Shown in pieces: positions 25,185 to 34,156 of a stretch of 64,000 nt of DNA. Under the pieces are notes generated by a model. The model was given only the letters and a program-made list of their open reading frames with translations. It was not told the origin of the DNA and did not search any database. This DNA comes from Insulibacter thermoxylanivorax. GTDB lineage: Bacteria > Bacillota > Bacilli > Paenibacillales > DA-C8. Both the position numbers and the translations under genes were made by a program. Numbering within the stretch: position 1 is the first letter of the stretch; every line of letters starts with the position of its first letter. Location: the NCBI RefSeq assembly GCF_015472005.1, contig NZ_BMAQ01000001.1, positions 186,001 to 250,000 of the forward strand, written 5' to 3'.

Positions 25185-26060
25185 ATGAGTGACAAAGTCA
25201 AAAAGCTCAACACTTCCACGATCAGGCGAATGAAGGTAAACCGCGAGCCGATCGCGATGATTACCGCCTATGACTATCCCTCAGCGAAGCTTGCGCAAGA
25301 AGCCGGGGCAGACATCCTCCTGGTCGGCGATTCCCTGGGCATGGTCGTGCTGGGGTATGATTCGACGATCCCGGTCACCTTGGAGGATATGATCCACCAC
25401 AGCAAAGCGGTGACGCGCGGCGCGGATCACTGCTTCGTGGTTGCTGATCTCCCCTTCGCCACCTATCATGGCAGCATCGATCGGACGATCGCTAACGCCG
25501 CCAGGCTGATGCAGGAGGGGCGGGTTCATGCGCTGAAATTGGAGGGCGGCGCGGAAATCGCAGAACATGTAGAGGCCTGCGTCAGAGCCGGCATCCCGGT
25601 GATGGGCCATATCGGTCTTACGCCGCAGTCCGTGTTGCAGCTCGGCGGCTGGAAGATCCAGGGCAAGAGCTTGGAGCAAGCGGAGAAGCTTGTGCAAGAT
25701 GCCAAGGCATTGGAACAAGCAGGCGCTTTTTCCATCGTCCTGGAGATGGTGCCGGAGGAACTCGCTGCCCACATCACGGAACAGCTGACCATCCCGACCA
25801 TCGGCATCGGTTCCGGCAGATATTGTGACGGCCAGGTGCTCGTCTATCACGATGTGCTGAACTATGCGACGCCGATTAAACCGCGCTTTGTGAAGCAGTA
25901 TGCGGACATCGGAAGCACGGTTCAGACGGCGATTGCCCAGTATGTGAGCGAGGTTAAGAACCGGAAGTTCCCAGGGGAAGAGAACGTCTACCACAACGAT
26001 GAAGGAGTTATCGACCAGCTCAAGCATAACTCTTCAGCAGGAGATGAGAATCCGCGATGA
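25185..26060 (+). CDS. panB: 3-methyl-2-oxobutanoate hydroxymethyltransferase
   Basis: PanB makes ketopantoate from alpha-ketoisovalerate and methylene-tetrahydrofolate, the first step to pantothenate and CoA. The 291-residue TIM-barrel enzyme has MITAYDYPSAKLA, LVGDSLGMVVLGY (metal Asp), DLPFATYHGS, the KLEGG segment and VMGHIGLTPQSV. GGAGG precedes ATG 25185. It overlaps panC by ATGA and is controlled by the upstream attenuator if that works. Confidence 0.97.
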   Translation: MSDKVKKLNTSTIRRMKVNREPIAMITAYDYPSAKLAQEAGADILLVGDSLGMVVLGYDSTIPVTLEDMIHHSKAVTRGADHCFVVADLPFATYHGSIDRTIANAARLMQEGRVHALKLEGGAEIAEHVEACVRAGIPVMGHIGLTPQSVLQLGGWKIQGKSLEQAEKLVQDAKALEQAGAFSIVLEMVPEELAAHITEQLTIPTIGIGSGRYCDGQVLVYHDVLNYATPIKPRFVKQYADIGSTVQTAIAQYVSEVKNRKFPGEENVYHNDEGVIDQLKHNSSAGDENPR

Positions 26061-26950
26061 AAGTCATTCGCACCATTGCAGGGATGCGGCAAGAGATCAA
26101 GCAATATCGAATTGAACACCCCGCGGGAGTCATCGGCTTCGTGCCGACCATGGGATATCTGCACGGAGGACACGAGAGTCTGATACACCGCGCAAGACAG
26201 GAAGCTGATCTGGTCGTCCTGAGCATCTTCGTGAACCCCTTGCAGTTCGGACCGAACGAGGATTTTGAACGATATCCCCGGGATGAAGAACGGGATCTTA
26301 GGATTGCCGCAGAAGCCGGGGCAGATCTTGTCTTCATACCGAAAGTTCAAGAGATGTATCCACGGGAAGTACTCACTACTGTTCAAGTGCGGAAGATTAC
26401 GGAGAGGCTGTGCGGGGCTTCGCGGCCGGGGCATTTTGACGGGGTTTGCACCGTCGTGTCTAAACTGTTCCATATCGTAGGCCCTGACCGCGCTTATTTT
26501 GGCATGAAAGACGCCCAGCAGGTTGCGGTGATCATGCAGATGGTACAAGATCTGAATATACCGGTGGAGATCGTTCCTTGCCCGACGATGCGGGAAGCCG
26601 ACGGACTGGCTCTCAGCTCGCGCAATGTCTATCTGAATGAAGAGGAGCGGAGGCAGGCTGTTGTGCTCTATCAAGCATTGGAAGCTGCAGATGAATATAT
26701 TCACACGCAGCAGGGAGGAACTTGCGAGGAACTTCGCGAAATGATTAGGCAGAAGATCCAAATGGCGCCGCTTGCGGACATTGATTATATTGAAATTGTT
26801 ACCTTTCCTGGGTTGGAGCCTCTCCCGGATCGGGTGAAGATCGCCGGCACCTTGCAGCAGCAGCCGGTACTCGCCGCTCTTGCCGTTAGATTTGGCAGCA
26901 CCAGACTCATTGATAACCGCTTGTGGACGGCTAAAGGGGGGTTGGTCTGA
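26057..26950 (+). CDS. panC: Pantothenate synthetase
   Basis: PanC joins pantoate and beta-alanine using ATP. The 297-residue enzyme has the [14 protein letters not shown] nucleotide motif with the HxGH pair, the [18 protein letters not shown] segment, YFGMKDAQQ and the KMSKS-like ALSSRNVYL. It sits between panB and panD, one nucleotide away from the latter. Confidence 0.97.
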   Translation: MKVIRTIAGMRQEIKQYRIEHPAGVIGFVPTMGYLHGGHESLIHRARQEADLVVLSIFVNPLQFGPNEDFERYPRDEERDLRIAAEAGADLVFIPKVQEMYPREVLTTVQVRKITERLCGASRPGHFDGVCTVVSKLFHIVGPDRAYFGMKDAQQVAVIMQMVQDLNIPVEIVPCPTMREADGLALSSRNVYLNEEERRQAVVLYQALEAADEYIHTQQGGTCEELREMIRQKIQMAPLADIDYIEIVTFPGLEPLPDRVKIAGTLQQQPVLAALAVRFGSTRLIDNRLWTAKGGLV

Positions 26951-26951
26951 G

Positions 26952-27335
26952 ATGTTTCGCACGATGCTTAAGAGCAAGATTCACAGAGCGACTGTAACGG
27001 AAGCGAATCTGAATTATGTGGGCAGTATTACCATCGATGAGGATCTGATGGATTTGGTCGACATTGCAACCAATGAACAGGTGCAGGTCGTCAATAACAA
27101 CAACGGAGCGCGGCTGATCACCTATGCTATTCCGGGCCCGCGGGGTTCCGGCGTGATCTGCCTCAACGGCGCAGCAGCGCGCCTCGTGCAGCCGGGGGAT
27201 ATCGTCATCATCATGGCCTATGCTCAGGTGCCTGAAGAACAAGTGCGCACCCATCAGCCGAAGGTGGCGATCATGGGTGCAGACAATAAGGTATTGGAAG
27301 TAGTCAACGCTGAAATCCACGGTACGATTCGATAA
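26952..27335 (+). CDS. panD: Aspartate 1-decarboxylase
   Basis: PanD makes beta-alanine from aspartate with a pyruvoyl group formed by self-cleavage. The 127-residue proenzyme has the cleavage site at Gly24-Ser25 (YVGSITID), preceded by the [10 protein letters not shown] strand and followed by the catalytic Tyr in LITYAI. Start ATG 26952 is one base after the panC stop. It completes the panBCD operon. Confidence 0.97.
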   Translation: MFRTMLKSKIHRATVTEANLNYVGSITIDEDLMDLVDIATNEQVQVVNNNNGARLITYAIPGPRGSGVICLNGAAARLVQPGDIVIIMAYAQVPEEQVRTHQPKVAIMGADNKVLEVVNAEIHGTIR

Positions 27336-27341
27336 AAGTGG

Positions 27342-27409
27342 CATGCCGCATGAGAATGAAATCCCCGCTGACAACACACAATGAGGAAAAAAGGCGGGGA
27401 TGCGGCATG
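27342..27409 (+). promoter_or_regulatory. Inverted repeat enclosing the start of the next TPR gene
   Basis: The right arm (27394-27409) holds the G-rich ribosome site and the first ATG. Its complement is found on the left as CATGCCGCAT (27342-27351) and ATCCCCGC (27361-27368), interrupted by 9 nt. If formed, up to 16 bp would hide the start. It could also act as the panD 3' end. Confidence 0.55.
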
Positions 27410-28027
27410 ATGTTTAAATCTTTATTCGACTGCATGCATGAAATATTGGATCAGATCATCGTGGAATACCCGGCGGCAATCGGAGCCCGCAGGGAGGAAT
27501 TGGAGGAACAGCTGCTCGCCTTAAAGGAGATGAGCGACCAGTATCTTGAACAATGGATCCTGTTCGAAGAGAAGATGGCATCCGTTGTGAAGAGCATCGA
27601 GGGTGAATCCTCAGCCGAATGGCTGCATCACGGATTGGCATCTGAAACGTTCCGCCGCGGTCAAGGATATTATAAGTTGTTTATGTTTGAACAGGCGATC
27701 AAGGAGTTTGAACAACTGGTTGAACAATACGGTGATTTCCTTGTTGCCCGGTTATATCTGGCCATGGGTTATCTGCAGAAGGGAGATCTTGACGAGGCGA
27801 GCAGGCATTTAAATCTGATCGTTCCTTTGACGGAGAACAAGAAGTTTCTGGCTGTATCCTACAATGCCCTTGGCTGCATCCAAGCGAAGAAGGGCAATAT
27901 CGAACAAGCCGCAGAATATTTTCAGAAAGCTATCGATCTGGATCCGACATACGAGGATCCCAGCACGAATCTCGAGTTATGCGGCAAAGATCATGAAGGA
28001 CTTCAGTTCGGCATGACGGTCATCTAA
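27407..28027 (+). CDS. Tetratricopeptide-repeat protein upstream of dinG
   Basis: A soluble protein of about 206 residues. The first 80 residues are helical and acidic (ARREELEEQLLALKEMSDQYLEQW), and the rest has three TPR-like units (RGQGYYKLFMFEQAIKEFEQL; ARLYLAMGYLQKGDLDEAS; LGCIQAKKGNIEQAAEYFQKAIDLDP). The frame starts with two ATG codons (27407, 27410) inside a hairpin. No function is known; B. subtilis has no such gene between panD and dinG. Confidence 0.8.
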   Translation: MMFKSLFDCMHEILDQIIVEYPAAIGARREELEEQLLALKEMSDQYLEQWILFEEKMASVVKSIEGESSAEWLHHGLASETFRRGQGYYKLFMFEQAIKEFEQLVEQYGDFLVARLYLAMGYLQKGDLDEASRHLNLIVPLTENKKFLAVSYNALGCIQAKKGNIEQAAEYFQKAIDLDPTYEDPSTNLELCGKDHEGLQFGMTVI

Positions 28028-28143
28028 TGCCGTGAGACGATTAGATATAGCTGCATGTCGGCAGACGCATATTGGCTGCTGTTGGCAGCTGCATGCTGAT
28101 CATGCAACCACGTTAGGTAAGCCATAAGATTGGAGAACATGGG
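28028..28143 (+). other. Short repetitive gap before dinG
   Basis: The 116-nt gap contains two copies of AGCTGCATG and related GCTG/GCATG words, giving weak hairpins (GCATGC with ATCATGC). No promoter or terminator is clear. Confidence 0.4.
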
Positions 28144-31002
28144 ATGAAATTTGCAGTAATCGATGTAGAGACGACGGGCAATCGCTCCGACGACGCGGTG
28201 ATTCAGATCGGCATTGCCCTCGTCGATGATGGGGAAATCACGGGCACTTATGCCTCTTATGTATATACGGATAAGGAGATACCGGAATTCATCGAACAGC
28301 TGACGGGGATCAGCCGGCAGATGGTCGACCAAGCTCCGAGGGTTGAACAAGTGGCAGCAGAGATTCTGCCGCTTCTGGAAGACCGGATGTTGGTTGGGCA
28401 CAATGTTAATTTTGACTTGGATTTCTTACAGCGCATGCTGATCGAAGCGGGGTATGCTCCCTTTGTTGGGCGCGTGCTCGATACGATGGATTTGCTGCGC
28501 ATCTGCTACCCTCAGCTTGGAAGTTTGCGGCTTCACATGGTGTGCAATGAACTCGGCGTTCCTTTGGACAAGCCGCATCGAGCCGATCAAGACGCCGTTG
28601 CTACGGCGAAGGTATGGCTTCTATGCCTGGACAGGTTGAACCGCCTGCCGCTGCTTACACTGCAGCGGTTATCTTCGTTGCTTGCGGGACGCAGCGACCT
28701 TGCCGATCTGCACTTCTTGATCGATCAGTACAGGTTCGTGCGTGAGATGAGTCAAGACTTGGAGATGGATGAGGGAACCTATTTCCGCCAGCTGCATCTG
28801 AAGGCGGGCGATTGGACGGAGGCCGGAGAGGGAGACGGGGAAGAGGAAGCAGAGCAGGTCCTTCTTGACCTGAGCTTCGAAGAATTTTACGAACTCGTTA
28901 AGCAGAGACTCAAGCGTTCCTTCGCGCTTTATGAGGAGAGGGAAGAGCAGGAGACGATGATTCGCGAGGTATACGATGCCTTCCAGGACAGCAAACATCT
29001 GCTCATCGAAGCGGGAACGGGCACGGGCAAATCCCTGGCCTATCTGCTGCCTGCTCTATATACGAGCTTGTCCCAGGAGCGGCGCGTCGTTGTCAGCACG
29101 CATACGATCAATCTGCAGGAGCAGCTCCGGCAGCGTGATCTTCCGCTGCTCATGGAAATCTCGCCTTACCCGTTCAAAGCTGCACTCCTCAAAGGCAGGA
29201 ACCATTATCTGTGCTTGCGCAAGTTTGAGCAGCGCCTAACCCAACGTGATTATGACAGCCGAGATCATTATATCGCCGCTGCTCAGATCCTCGTATGGCT
29301 TGGGGAGACGGAAGCCGGGGATGATGAAGAACTGCACCTGAACCCCCGCGGCAAGGAATTCTGGCGAACGGTGGAAAGTGACACCAATTCTTGTTTGAAC
29401 CGCGCCTGCCCATGGTTTAGGAGATGCTATTATCATCGGTCGCGCAATGAAGCGGCGCAGGCGGATATCCTCATCACCAACCATTCGATGCTGCTGACCG
29501 ATGTCCGGGCGGAGAACCGGATTATCCCCCATTATGATCTGCTTGTCATCGATGAAGCTCATCATTTCGAACAGACGGCCAGTAAACATATGGGGATCGA
29601 GATCAGCTACTATTCCTTCTTGAACCCCTTGAACTGGCTTGTGAAGGATGCGAGATCAGGGGCGATCTATCCGCTGATCGAGCAACTGGCGGCGAGCGGC
29701 CATGAACAAGGTCAGGCATGGGCCGAGCAGCTTGAGACATTGATCCCGGTGATTCATGAGGTCAAGCAGGACTGGGAGCACTTGTCCGGAATTCTCTACG
29801 AAGCTGCGGAGAGAACCGCCGGCACTTCCCAAGGGGACAACAGCATGGTCTTGCGCTTGAAGAAAGAGCAGCTTCCTGGAAACTGGGATGATTGCGTAAA
29901 TATAGAGGACAATATCTATATGAAATTAACGGACATCTGCCGCAAGCTGGAGAAGGTAGCAGCGGGGATGAAGGAAGCTGAGAGCAGTTACAATCTGCAG
30001 AGTGCGGTCACGGACCTCAGCGGCAATATCGTGAACCTTGTGAAAATCCGAGACCACCTGCGCTTCTTGATCCAGCTTGATGATCCTAATTATGTTTACT
30101 GGATTGAGGCGAATGCCTTCTACAAGCATCGCTCGCTGTCGTTCATGAGCGTGCCGATCGATGTGAGTGAGCTGCTCAAGGACCAGTTATTCGATCAGAA
30201 GGAGAGCGTCGTGCTGACCTCTGCCACCTTGTCCGTTAATCAAACCTTTGATTATGTGGTTGAACAGCTAGGACTTAAGGAAGCCCATGACGAAGGACAG
30301 GTGAAGACGGTCCAGCTCCCTTCGCCGTTCCGTTATGATGAACAGGCACTTGTCTTGATCCCGCGGGATTTTCCAAGCATACGCGGTTCACACGCCGACA
30401 ATCGCTTCCTCGAGATGCTGGTTCGTTCGCTGGCTGAGATCTCGCTGGTCAGCGAAGGCAGGATGATGGTGCTCTTCACCTCGTACAAGATGCTGCGGCA
30501 AGTGCACGGTGAGCTCAAGAACCGCCTGACCCAGCACCATATGCAGGTGCTTGGACAGGGAATCGAGAGCACAAACCGCAGCAAGCTGATTCGCATGTTC
30601 CAAGAAACGCCCAAATGCGTGCTGCTTGGCACCTCCAGCTTCTGGGAAGGGGTGGATATCCCGGGTGATGCGTTAAGCGTTCTGGCGATCGTCAGACTGC
30701 CTTTCCAGCCGCCGAATCACCCTTATGTGGAAGCGAAGAGCGAATATATGAAGAGCCGCAACATGAATCCATTCATGAAATATTCCGTACCGCAGGCGGT
30801 TATCCAGTTCAAGCAAGGCTTCGGCAGGCTTGTGCGCACGGTTAATGACAGAGGAATCGTTGTCGTGTATGATACTCGAGTGATCGATACGCAGTATGGC
30901 AAATATTTCTTGCGATCGCTGCCTAAACCGCGTATGGAGCAATCCGCTGCTGCTGACATGGCCGCACGTATTCGAGAGTGGCTGCAGTCTTCATATACTT
31001 GA
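28144..31002 (+). CDS. dinG: DinG-type helicase with N-terminal DnaQ-like exonuclease domain
   Basis: A 952-residue repair helicase. Residues 1-165 form a DEDD exonuclease (FAVIDVETTGN, GHNVNFDLDFL, HRADQDAVATA). The rest is an XPD-like SF2 helicase: Walker A GTGTGKS near 291, Q and Ia motifs, DEAH near 469 (VIDEAHHF), and motif VI FKQGFGRLVR. Cysteines 357, 417, 422 and 428 have the spacing of the XPD/DinG iron-sulfur cluster. Expected to unwind DNA 5'-3'. ATG 28144 has a modest GGAGAA upstream. Confidence 0.92.
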   Translation: MKFAVIDVETTGNRSDDAVIQIGIALVDDGEITGTYASYVYTDKEIPEFIEQLTGISRQMVDQAPRVEQVAAEILPLLEDRMLVGHNVNFDLDFLQRMLIEAGYAPFVGRVLDTMDLLRICYPQLGSLRLHMVCNELGVPLDKPHRADQDAVATAKVWLLCLDRLNRLPLLTLQRLSSLLAGRSDLADLHFLIDQYRFVREMSQDLEMDEGTYFRQLHLKAGDWTEAGEGDGEEEAEQVLLDLSFEEFYELVKQRLKRSFALYEEREEQETMIREVYDAFQDSKHLLIEAGTGTGKSLAYLLPALYTSLSQERRVVVSTHTINLQEQLRQRDLPLLMEISPYPFKAALLKGRNHYLCLRKFEQRLTQRDYDSRDHYIAAAQILVWLGETEAGDDEELHLNPRGKEFWRTVESDTNSCLNRACPWFRRCYYHRSRNEAAQADILITNHSMLLTDVRAENRIIPHYDLLVIDEAHHFEQTASKHMGIEISYYSFLNPLNWLVKDARSGAIYPLIEQLAASGHEQGQAWAEQLETLIPVIHEVKQDWEHLSGILYEAAERTAGTSQGDNSMVLRLKKEQLPGNWDDCVNIEDNIYMKLTDICRKLEKVAAGMKEAESSYNLQSAVTDLSGNIVNLVKIRDHLRFLIQLDDPNYVYWIEANAFYKHRSLSFMSVPIDVSELLKDQLFDQKESVVLTSATLSVNQTFDYVVEQLGLKEAHDEGQVKTVQLPSPFRYDEQALVLIPRDFPSIRGSHADNRFLEMLVRSLAEISLVSEGRMMVLFTSYKMLRQVHGELKNRLTQHHMQVLGQGIESTNRSKLIRMFQETPKCVLLGTSSFWEGVDIPGDALSVLAIVRLPFQPPNHPYVEAKSEYMKSRNMNPFMKYSVPQAVIQFKQGFGRLVRTVNDRGIVVVYDTRVIDTQYGKYFLRSLPKPRMEQSAAADMAARIREWLQSSYT

Positions 31003-31022
31003 CGATGAAGGGAAGGGGTAGT

Positions 31023-31646
31023 ATGAAGTCTTCGCTCAAAATATCCGAAACCGTCGTGCGTCGTTTGCCGATCTACCTTCGCTATCTGAATGAGCTGAGC
31101 ATGAGAAATGTTCAAACGGTGTCATCTCAGGAACTGGGCAATCGGCTTGATCTCAATCCGGCTCAGATCCGCAAGGATCTAGCGTACTTCGGAGAGTTCG
31201 GCAAGAAGGGGATAGGTTATGATGTCAGTTATTTGATCGAGAAGATCCGGCAGATCTTAAAGCTTGATCAGACGATCAATGTGGCGCTGATCGGGGCGGG
31301 TAATCTGGGGGTTGCCCTCTGCAACTACAATATGTATCAGAAGGACAATATGAAGATCCAAGCGGTCTTCGATAATCATCCAGACAAAATCGGCCAGACG
31401 ATTAATCATCTGACTGTACTGCCGCTCAGTCAGATGCATGAGAAGATTAGAGCCGAGAACATCCGGGTAGGGATCATCACCGTGCCTGCATCGGAGGCGC
31501 AGAACGTCGCTGATCAATTGGTTGAGGCAGGCATTGAGGGGATCCTGAACTTTGCGCCGACGATCATTAAAGTGCCCGAGCACATCCGGGTGCATTATGC
31601 AGATTTTACAGCAGATCTGTTAAGCTTGGCATATTATCTGGAGTGA
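31023..31646 (+). CDS. rex: Redox-sensing transcriptional repressor Rex
   Basis: Rex senses the NADH/NAD+ ratio and represses fermentation and respiration genes when NADH is low. The 207-residue protein has an N-terminal winged helix (RRLPIYLRYLNEL, SSQELGNRLDLNPAQIRKDLAYFGEFGKKG) and a C-terminal Rossmann domain with VALIGAGNLGVAL, ending in a domain-swapped helix (ADLLSLAYYLE). ATG 31023 follows GAAGGGG. Possible local targets such as hbd-ackA are nearby, but no good operator was seen. Confidence 0.95.
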   Translation: MKSSLKISETVVRRLPIYLRYLNELSMRNVQTVSSQELGNRLDLNPAQIRKDLAYFGEFGKKGIGYDVSYLIEKIRQILKLDQTINVALIGAGNLGVALCNYNMYQKDNMKIQAVFDNHPDKIGQTINHLTVLPLSQMHEKIRAENIRVGIITVPASEAQNVADQLVEAGIEGILNFAPTIIKVPEHIRVHYADFTADLLSLAYYLE

Positions 31647-31694
31647 GTTCTGGGATTACTTGTAAGAGGAAGAATAGTCAGGAGGTAGGGAGCT

Positions 31695-32984
31695 TTGCGT
31701 ATAAGGATCAAAGATGGGCTGTATCTAACGATGGATGAACAGAACTTGTATGCCTCCGGTGATCTGCTGATCGAGGATGACCGGATCATTCAAGTCGGCG
31801 GGCAGGCGCCGGAAGATTGGCAGGCGGATGAGACGATCAGCGGCAAAGGGAAACTGTTCATGCCCGGCCTGGTCAATACCCACGGTCACACGCCGATGTC
31901 TCTCCTAAGAGGCTATGCTGATGATCTGGCATTGCAAGTATGGCTTGAAGATCATATGTGGCCGATGGAAGCGAAGTACACGGAACAGGATGTGCGTTAT
32001 GGTTCGCTGCTCTCCATCGTCGAGATGATCAAGGGCGGAACGACGACCTTCGTTGATATGTACGATCATACGGAGGTGATCGCCGCTGCTGTGGAAGAGT
32101 CGGGCATGCGCGCCGTCTTGACGCGGGGCGTTATCGGTCTGTGCTCGAAGGAGGAGCAGCAGGCGAAGCTGCAGCATGCCGTTAACTTCGCAAAGGAATG
32201 GCACGGCAAAGCCGATGGCCGGATCACGACGATGCTGTCGCCGCATGCCCCTTATACATGCCCGCCGGATTATATTGAACAATTCGTCGAGGCTTCCCGC
32301 GATCTGAATCTGCCCATCCATACGCATATGTCAGAGACGATCAAGGAAGTGGAACAGAATGTGAAGGATTACGGCGCAAGACCCGTCGAGCATCTGCTGA
32401 AGCTCGGTGTGTTCGACAGGCCTTGTCTGCTGGCTCACGCCGTCCACCTGACGGATGAGGAGATCAGCATCTTGGCTGAATATGATGTGCGAGTCTCCCA
32501 CAATCCTGGCAGCAATTTAAAGCTGGCAAGCGGCATCGCCCGTGTCCCGGAACTGCTGCGTGCCGGGGTGAAAGTCTCCTTGGGCACTGACAGCTCGGCC
32601 AGCAACAACAATTTGGACATGTTTGAGGAGATTCGGTTGGCCGCACTGCTGCACAAAGGGGTTACGTATGATCCGACCGTAGTGCCGGCGTTAACGGCGC
32701 TTCGCATGGGTACGATCGCAGGCGCTGAGTCGATCTGGCTTGATGAGGTGGGACTCTTAAAACCCGGTTGCAAAGCGGATATCATCGCCATTGACATCGA
32801 TCAACCGCATATGATCCCGCATACGGATCTGGTTTCGCATATCGTGTATTCCGCTTCCCAACATGATGTTACCGATGTATGGGTTGATGGCAGACAGCTG
32901 TTAAAGAATCGAGCACTAACGACTCTGGACGAAGAGCAGATCCGCTGGGAAGCGGCAAGATGCTTTGAACGGTTAAATGGCTAG
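31695..32984 (+). CDS. mtaD: S-adenosylhomocysteine / methylthioadenosine deaminase family amidohydrolase
   Basis: A 429-residue metal-dependent amidohydrolase of the TrzA/MtaD group, which deaminates the adenine of SAH or MTA. Zinc ligands are in LVNTHGHTPMSL, HMSETIKEVEQN and the HAVHL stretch; a catalytic Asp is in GTDSSASNNN. The RGYADDLALQVWLEDHMWP segment is typical. Start TTG at 31695 has GGAGG 9 nt before it. Exact substrate is uncertain within this family. It overlaps the next gene by 8 nt. Confidence 0.85.
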   Translation: MRIRIKDGLYLTMDEQNLYASGDLLIEDDRIIQVGGQAPEDWQADETISGKGKLFMPGLVNTHGHTPMSLLRGYADDLALQVWLEDHMWPMEAKYTEQDVRYGSLLSIVEMIKGGTTTFVDMYDHTEVIAAAVEESGMRAVLTRGVIGLCSKEEQQAKLQHAVNFAKEWHGKADGRITTMLSPHAPYTCPPDYIEQFVEASRDLNLPIHTHMSETIKEVEQNVKDYGARPVEHLLKLGVFDRPCLLAHAVHLTDEEISILAEYDVRVSHNPGSNLKLASGIARVPELLRAGVKVSLGTDSSASNNNLDMFEEIRLAALLHKGVTYDPTVVPALTALRMGTIAGAESIWLDEVGLLKPGCKADIIAIDIDQPHMIPHTDLVSHIVYSASQHDVTDVWVDGRQLLKNRALTTLDEEQIRWEAARCFERLNG

Positions 32985-33507
32985 AAGCAGATTGGAAGAA
33001 TGGCGGGAAGAGAGCAGGCGCCGTACCATTCGGGCGGCCATCATCAGCAGTGTCACCCTTGTGCTTCTGGCTCTCTTCCTCTTACATCGCTGGTATGTAT
33101 CGATCCATGCATCGTATTGGGAACAGCGGGATATGAGCGTCAGCGAGGCGGTCTATGCCGGCCAGCTAATCGAAGTATGGTCCTCCGAAACCTATAACGG
33201 CGAGCAGCCCTGGTTCATCATCCAAGGGATGGATGAGGAAGGACAAGCGAAGATCGTATGGGTATCCGAAGAGCAAACCATCGTCAAACCGTTGGAGGAA
33301 GGAATCACAGAGGATGAAACGCGGCGGATCGTTCTGAACAGCAGCCCGTTAGCGTCGATCATTCGTGTGACGCCGGGCGTTTGGCAAGACGAGTTGTGCT
33401 ATGAAGTCTACTACAAGGTTCCGCACCCTGACGGCGAAATCTATTACTATGCTTACATACGCTTCGAAGACGGCAAGTTGATCGAGACACTCCGCCTCGG
33501 CCGGTGA
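32977..33507 (+). CDS. ypmB: YpmB-like membrane-anchored protein (DUF5590)
   Basis: A 176-residue protein with a basic N terminus, one membrane helix at about residues 20-40 (AAIISSVTLVLLALFLLH) and an extracytoplasmic part of about 135 residues built of two PepSY-like halves (VYAGQLIEVWSSETYNGEQPWFII; VYYKVPHPDGEIYYYAYIRF). This is the layout of YpmB, coded near dinG in B. subtilis. Function unknown. ATG 32977 overlaps the preceding gene. Confidence 0.7.
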   Translation: MARSRLEEWREESRRRTIRAAIISSVTLVLLALFLLHRWYVSIHASYWEQRDMSVSEAVYAGQLIEVWSSETYNGEQPWFIIQGMDEEGQAKIVWVSEEQTIVKPLEEGITEDETRRIVLNSSPLASIIRVTPGVWQDELCYEVYYKVPHPDGEIYYYAYIRFEDGKLIETLRLGR

Positions 33508-33628
33508 CTTCCACACTTTACATCCGTCAGACAGCAAGCGACTGTGATATACTGTGATATATACTACTATCAATATAATTCGTATATATCCTAGTTTATC
33601 GAAGGTGATATAGAAAGGAGCCGTGATG

Positions 33629-34156
33629 ATGAATTTACGTCTCACGCCTATCATCATAAGTATCGCCGTAAGTTCGCTTGTCTTGTTTGGCGGATGGTCT
33701 GTTTATCATAGCGTAGCAATGAAGAATCCAATCGTAGAAACCGCAAAGAAATTCCCCGGCGTGGAAGAAGCTTCCGTTGAGTTCGCGCAAGGAGCCGTGA
33801 ACCTGCGCCTTGTCGTCAACAAAGAAGCGGATCTTCACGGGGTTATCGATGCCTTGCATCGTGAGGCTGCTAATGCCATAGGCGGCAGGAATCTAAAAAT
33901 CGATATCATCGATCATGCCAGTGAGCGCTTGGATGAATGGTGGTCCCAGGTGCTCTTCGAGGTCGCTGAGGTGATGGAGAAGAGAAGTTACAGCGACCTG
34001 CCGAAGATCCTAGAAGCGAACAAGCTTGCAGGGATGAGCATCGATACGGCCATCGATGACACCTATGTCTATATCCGGCTGGTGGATGGAGATCATGTGA
34101 AGTTTGTCTTGCTGGAACGCATGCCCGCGCTGATGGGGGTGTGGACCAGTGAGTAA
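33629..34156 (+). CDS. Small membrane protein paired with an FtsH-like protease
   Basis: A 175-residue protein with one N-terminal membrane helix (about residues 4-24) and a soluble domain that is probably outside the membrane. I do not recognise the family. GTG 33623, ATG 33626 and ATG 33629 are in frame; AAAGGAG at 33614-33620 favours the last. The stop overlaps the start of the FtsH-like gene by 8 nt, so the two are translated together, and this protein may supply the extracytoplasmic part that the shortened protease lacks. That last point is inference. Confidence 0.65.
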   Translation: MNLRLTPIIISIAVSSLVLFGGWSVYHSVAMKNPIVETAKKFPGVEEASVEFAQGAVNLRLVVNKEADLHGVIDALHREAANAIGGRNLKIDIIDHASERLDEWWSQVLFEVAEVMEKRSYSDLPKILEANKLAGMSIDTAIDDTYVYIRLVDGDHVKFVLLERMPALMGVWTSE

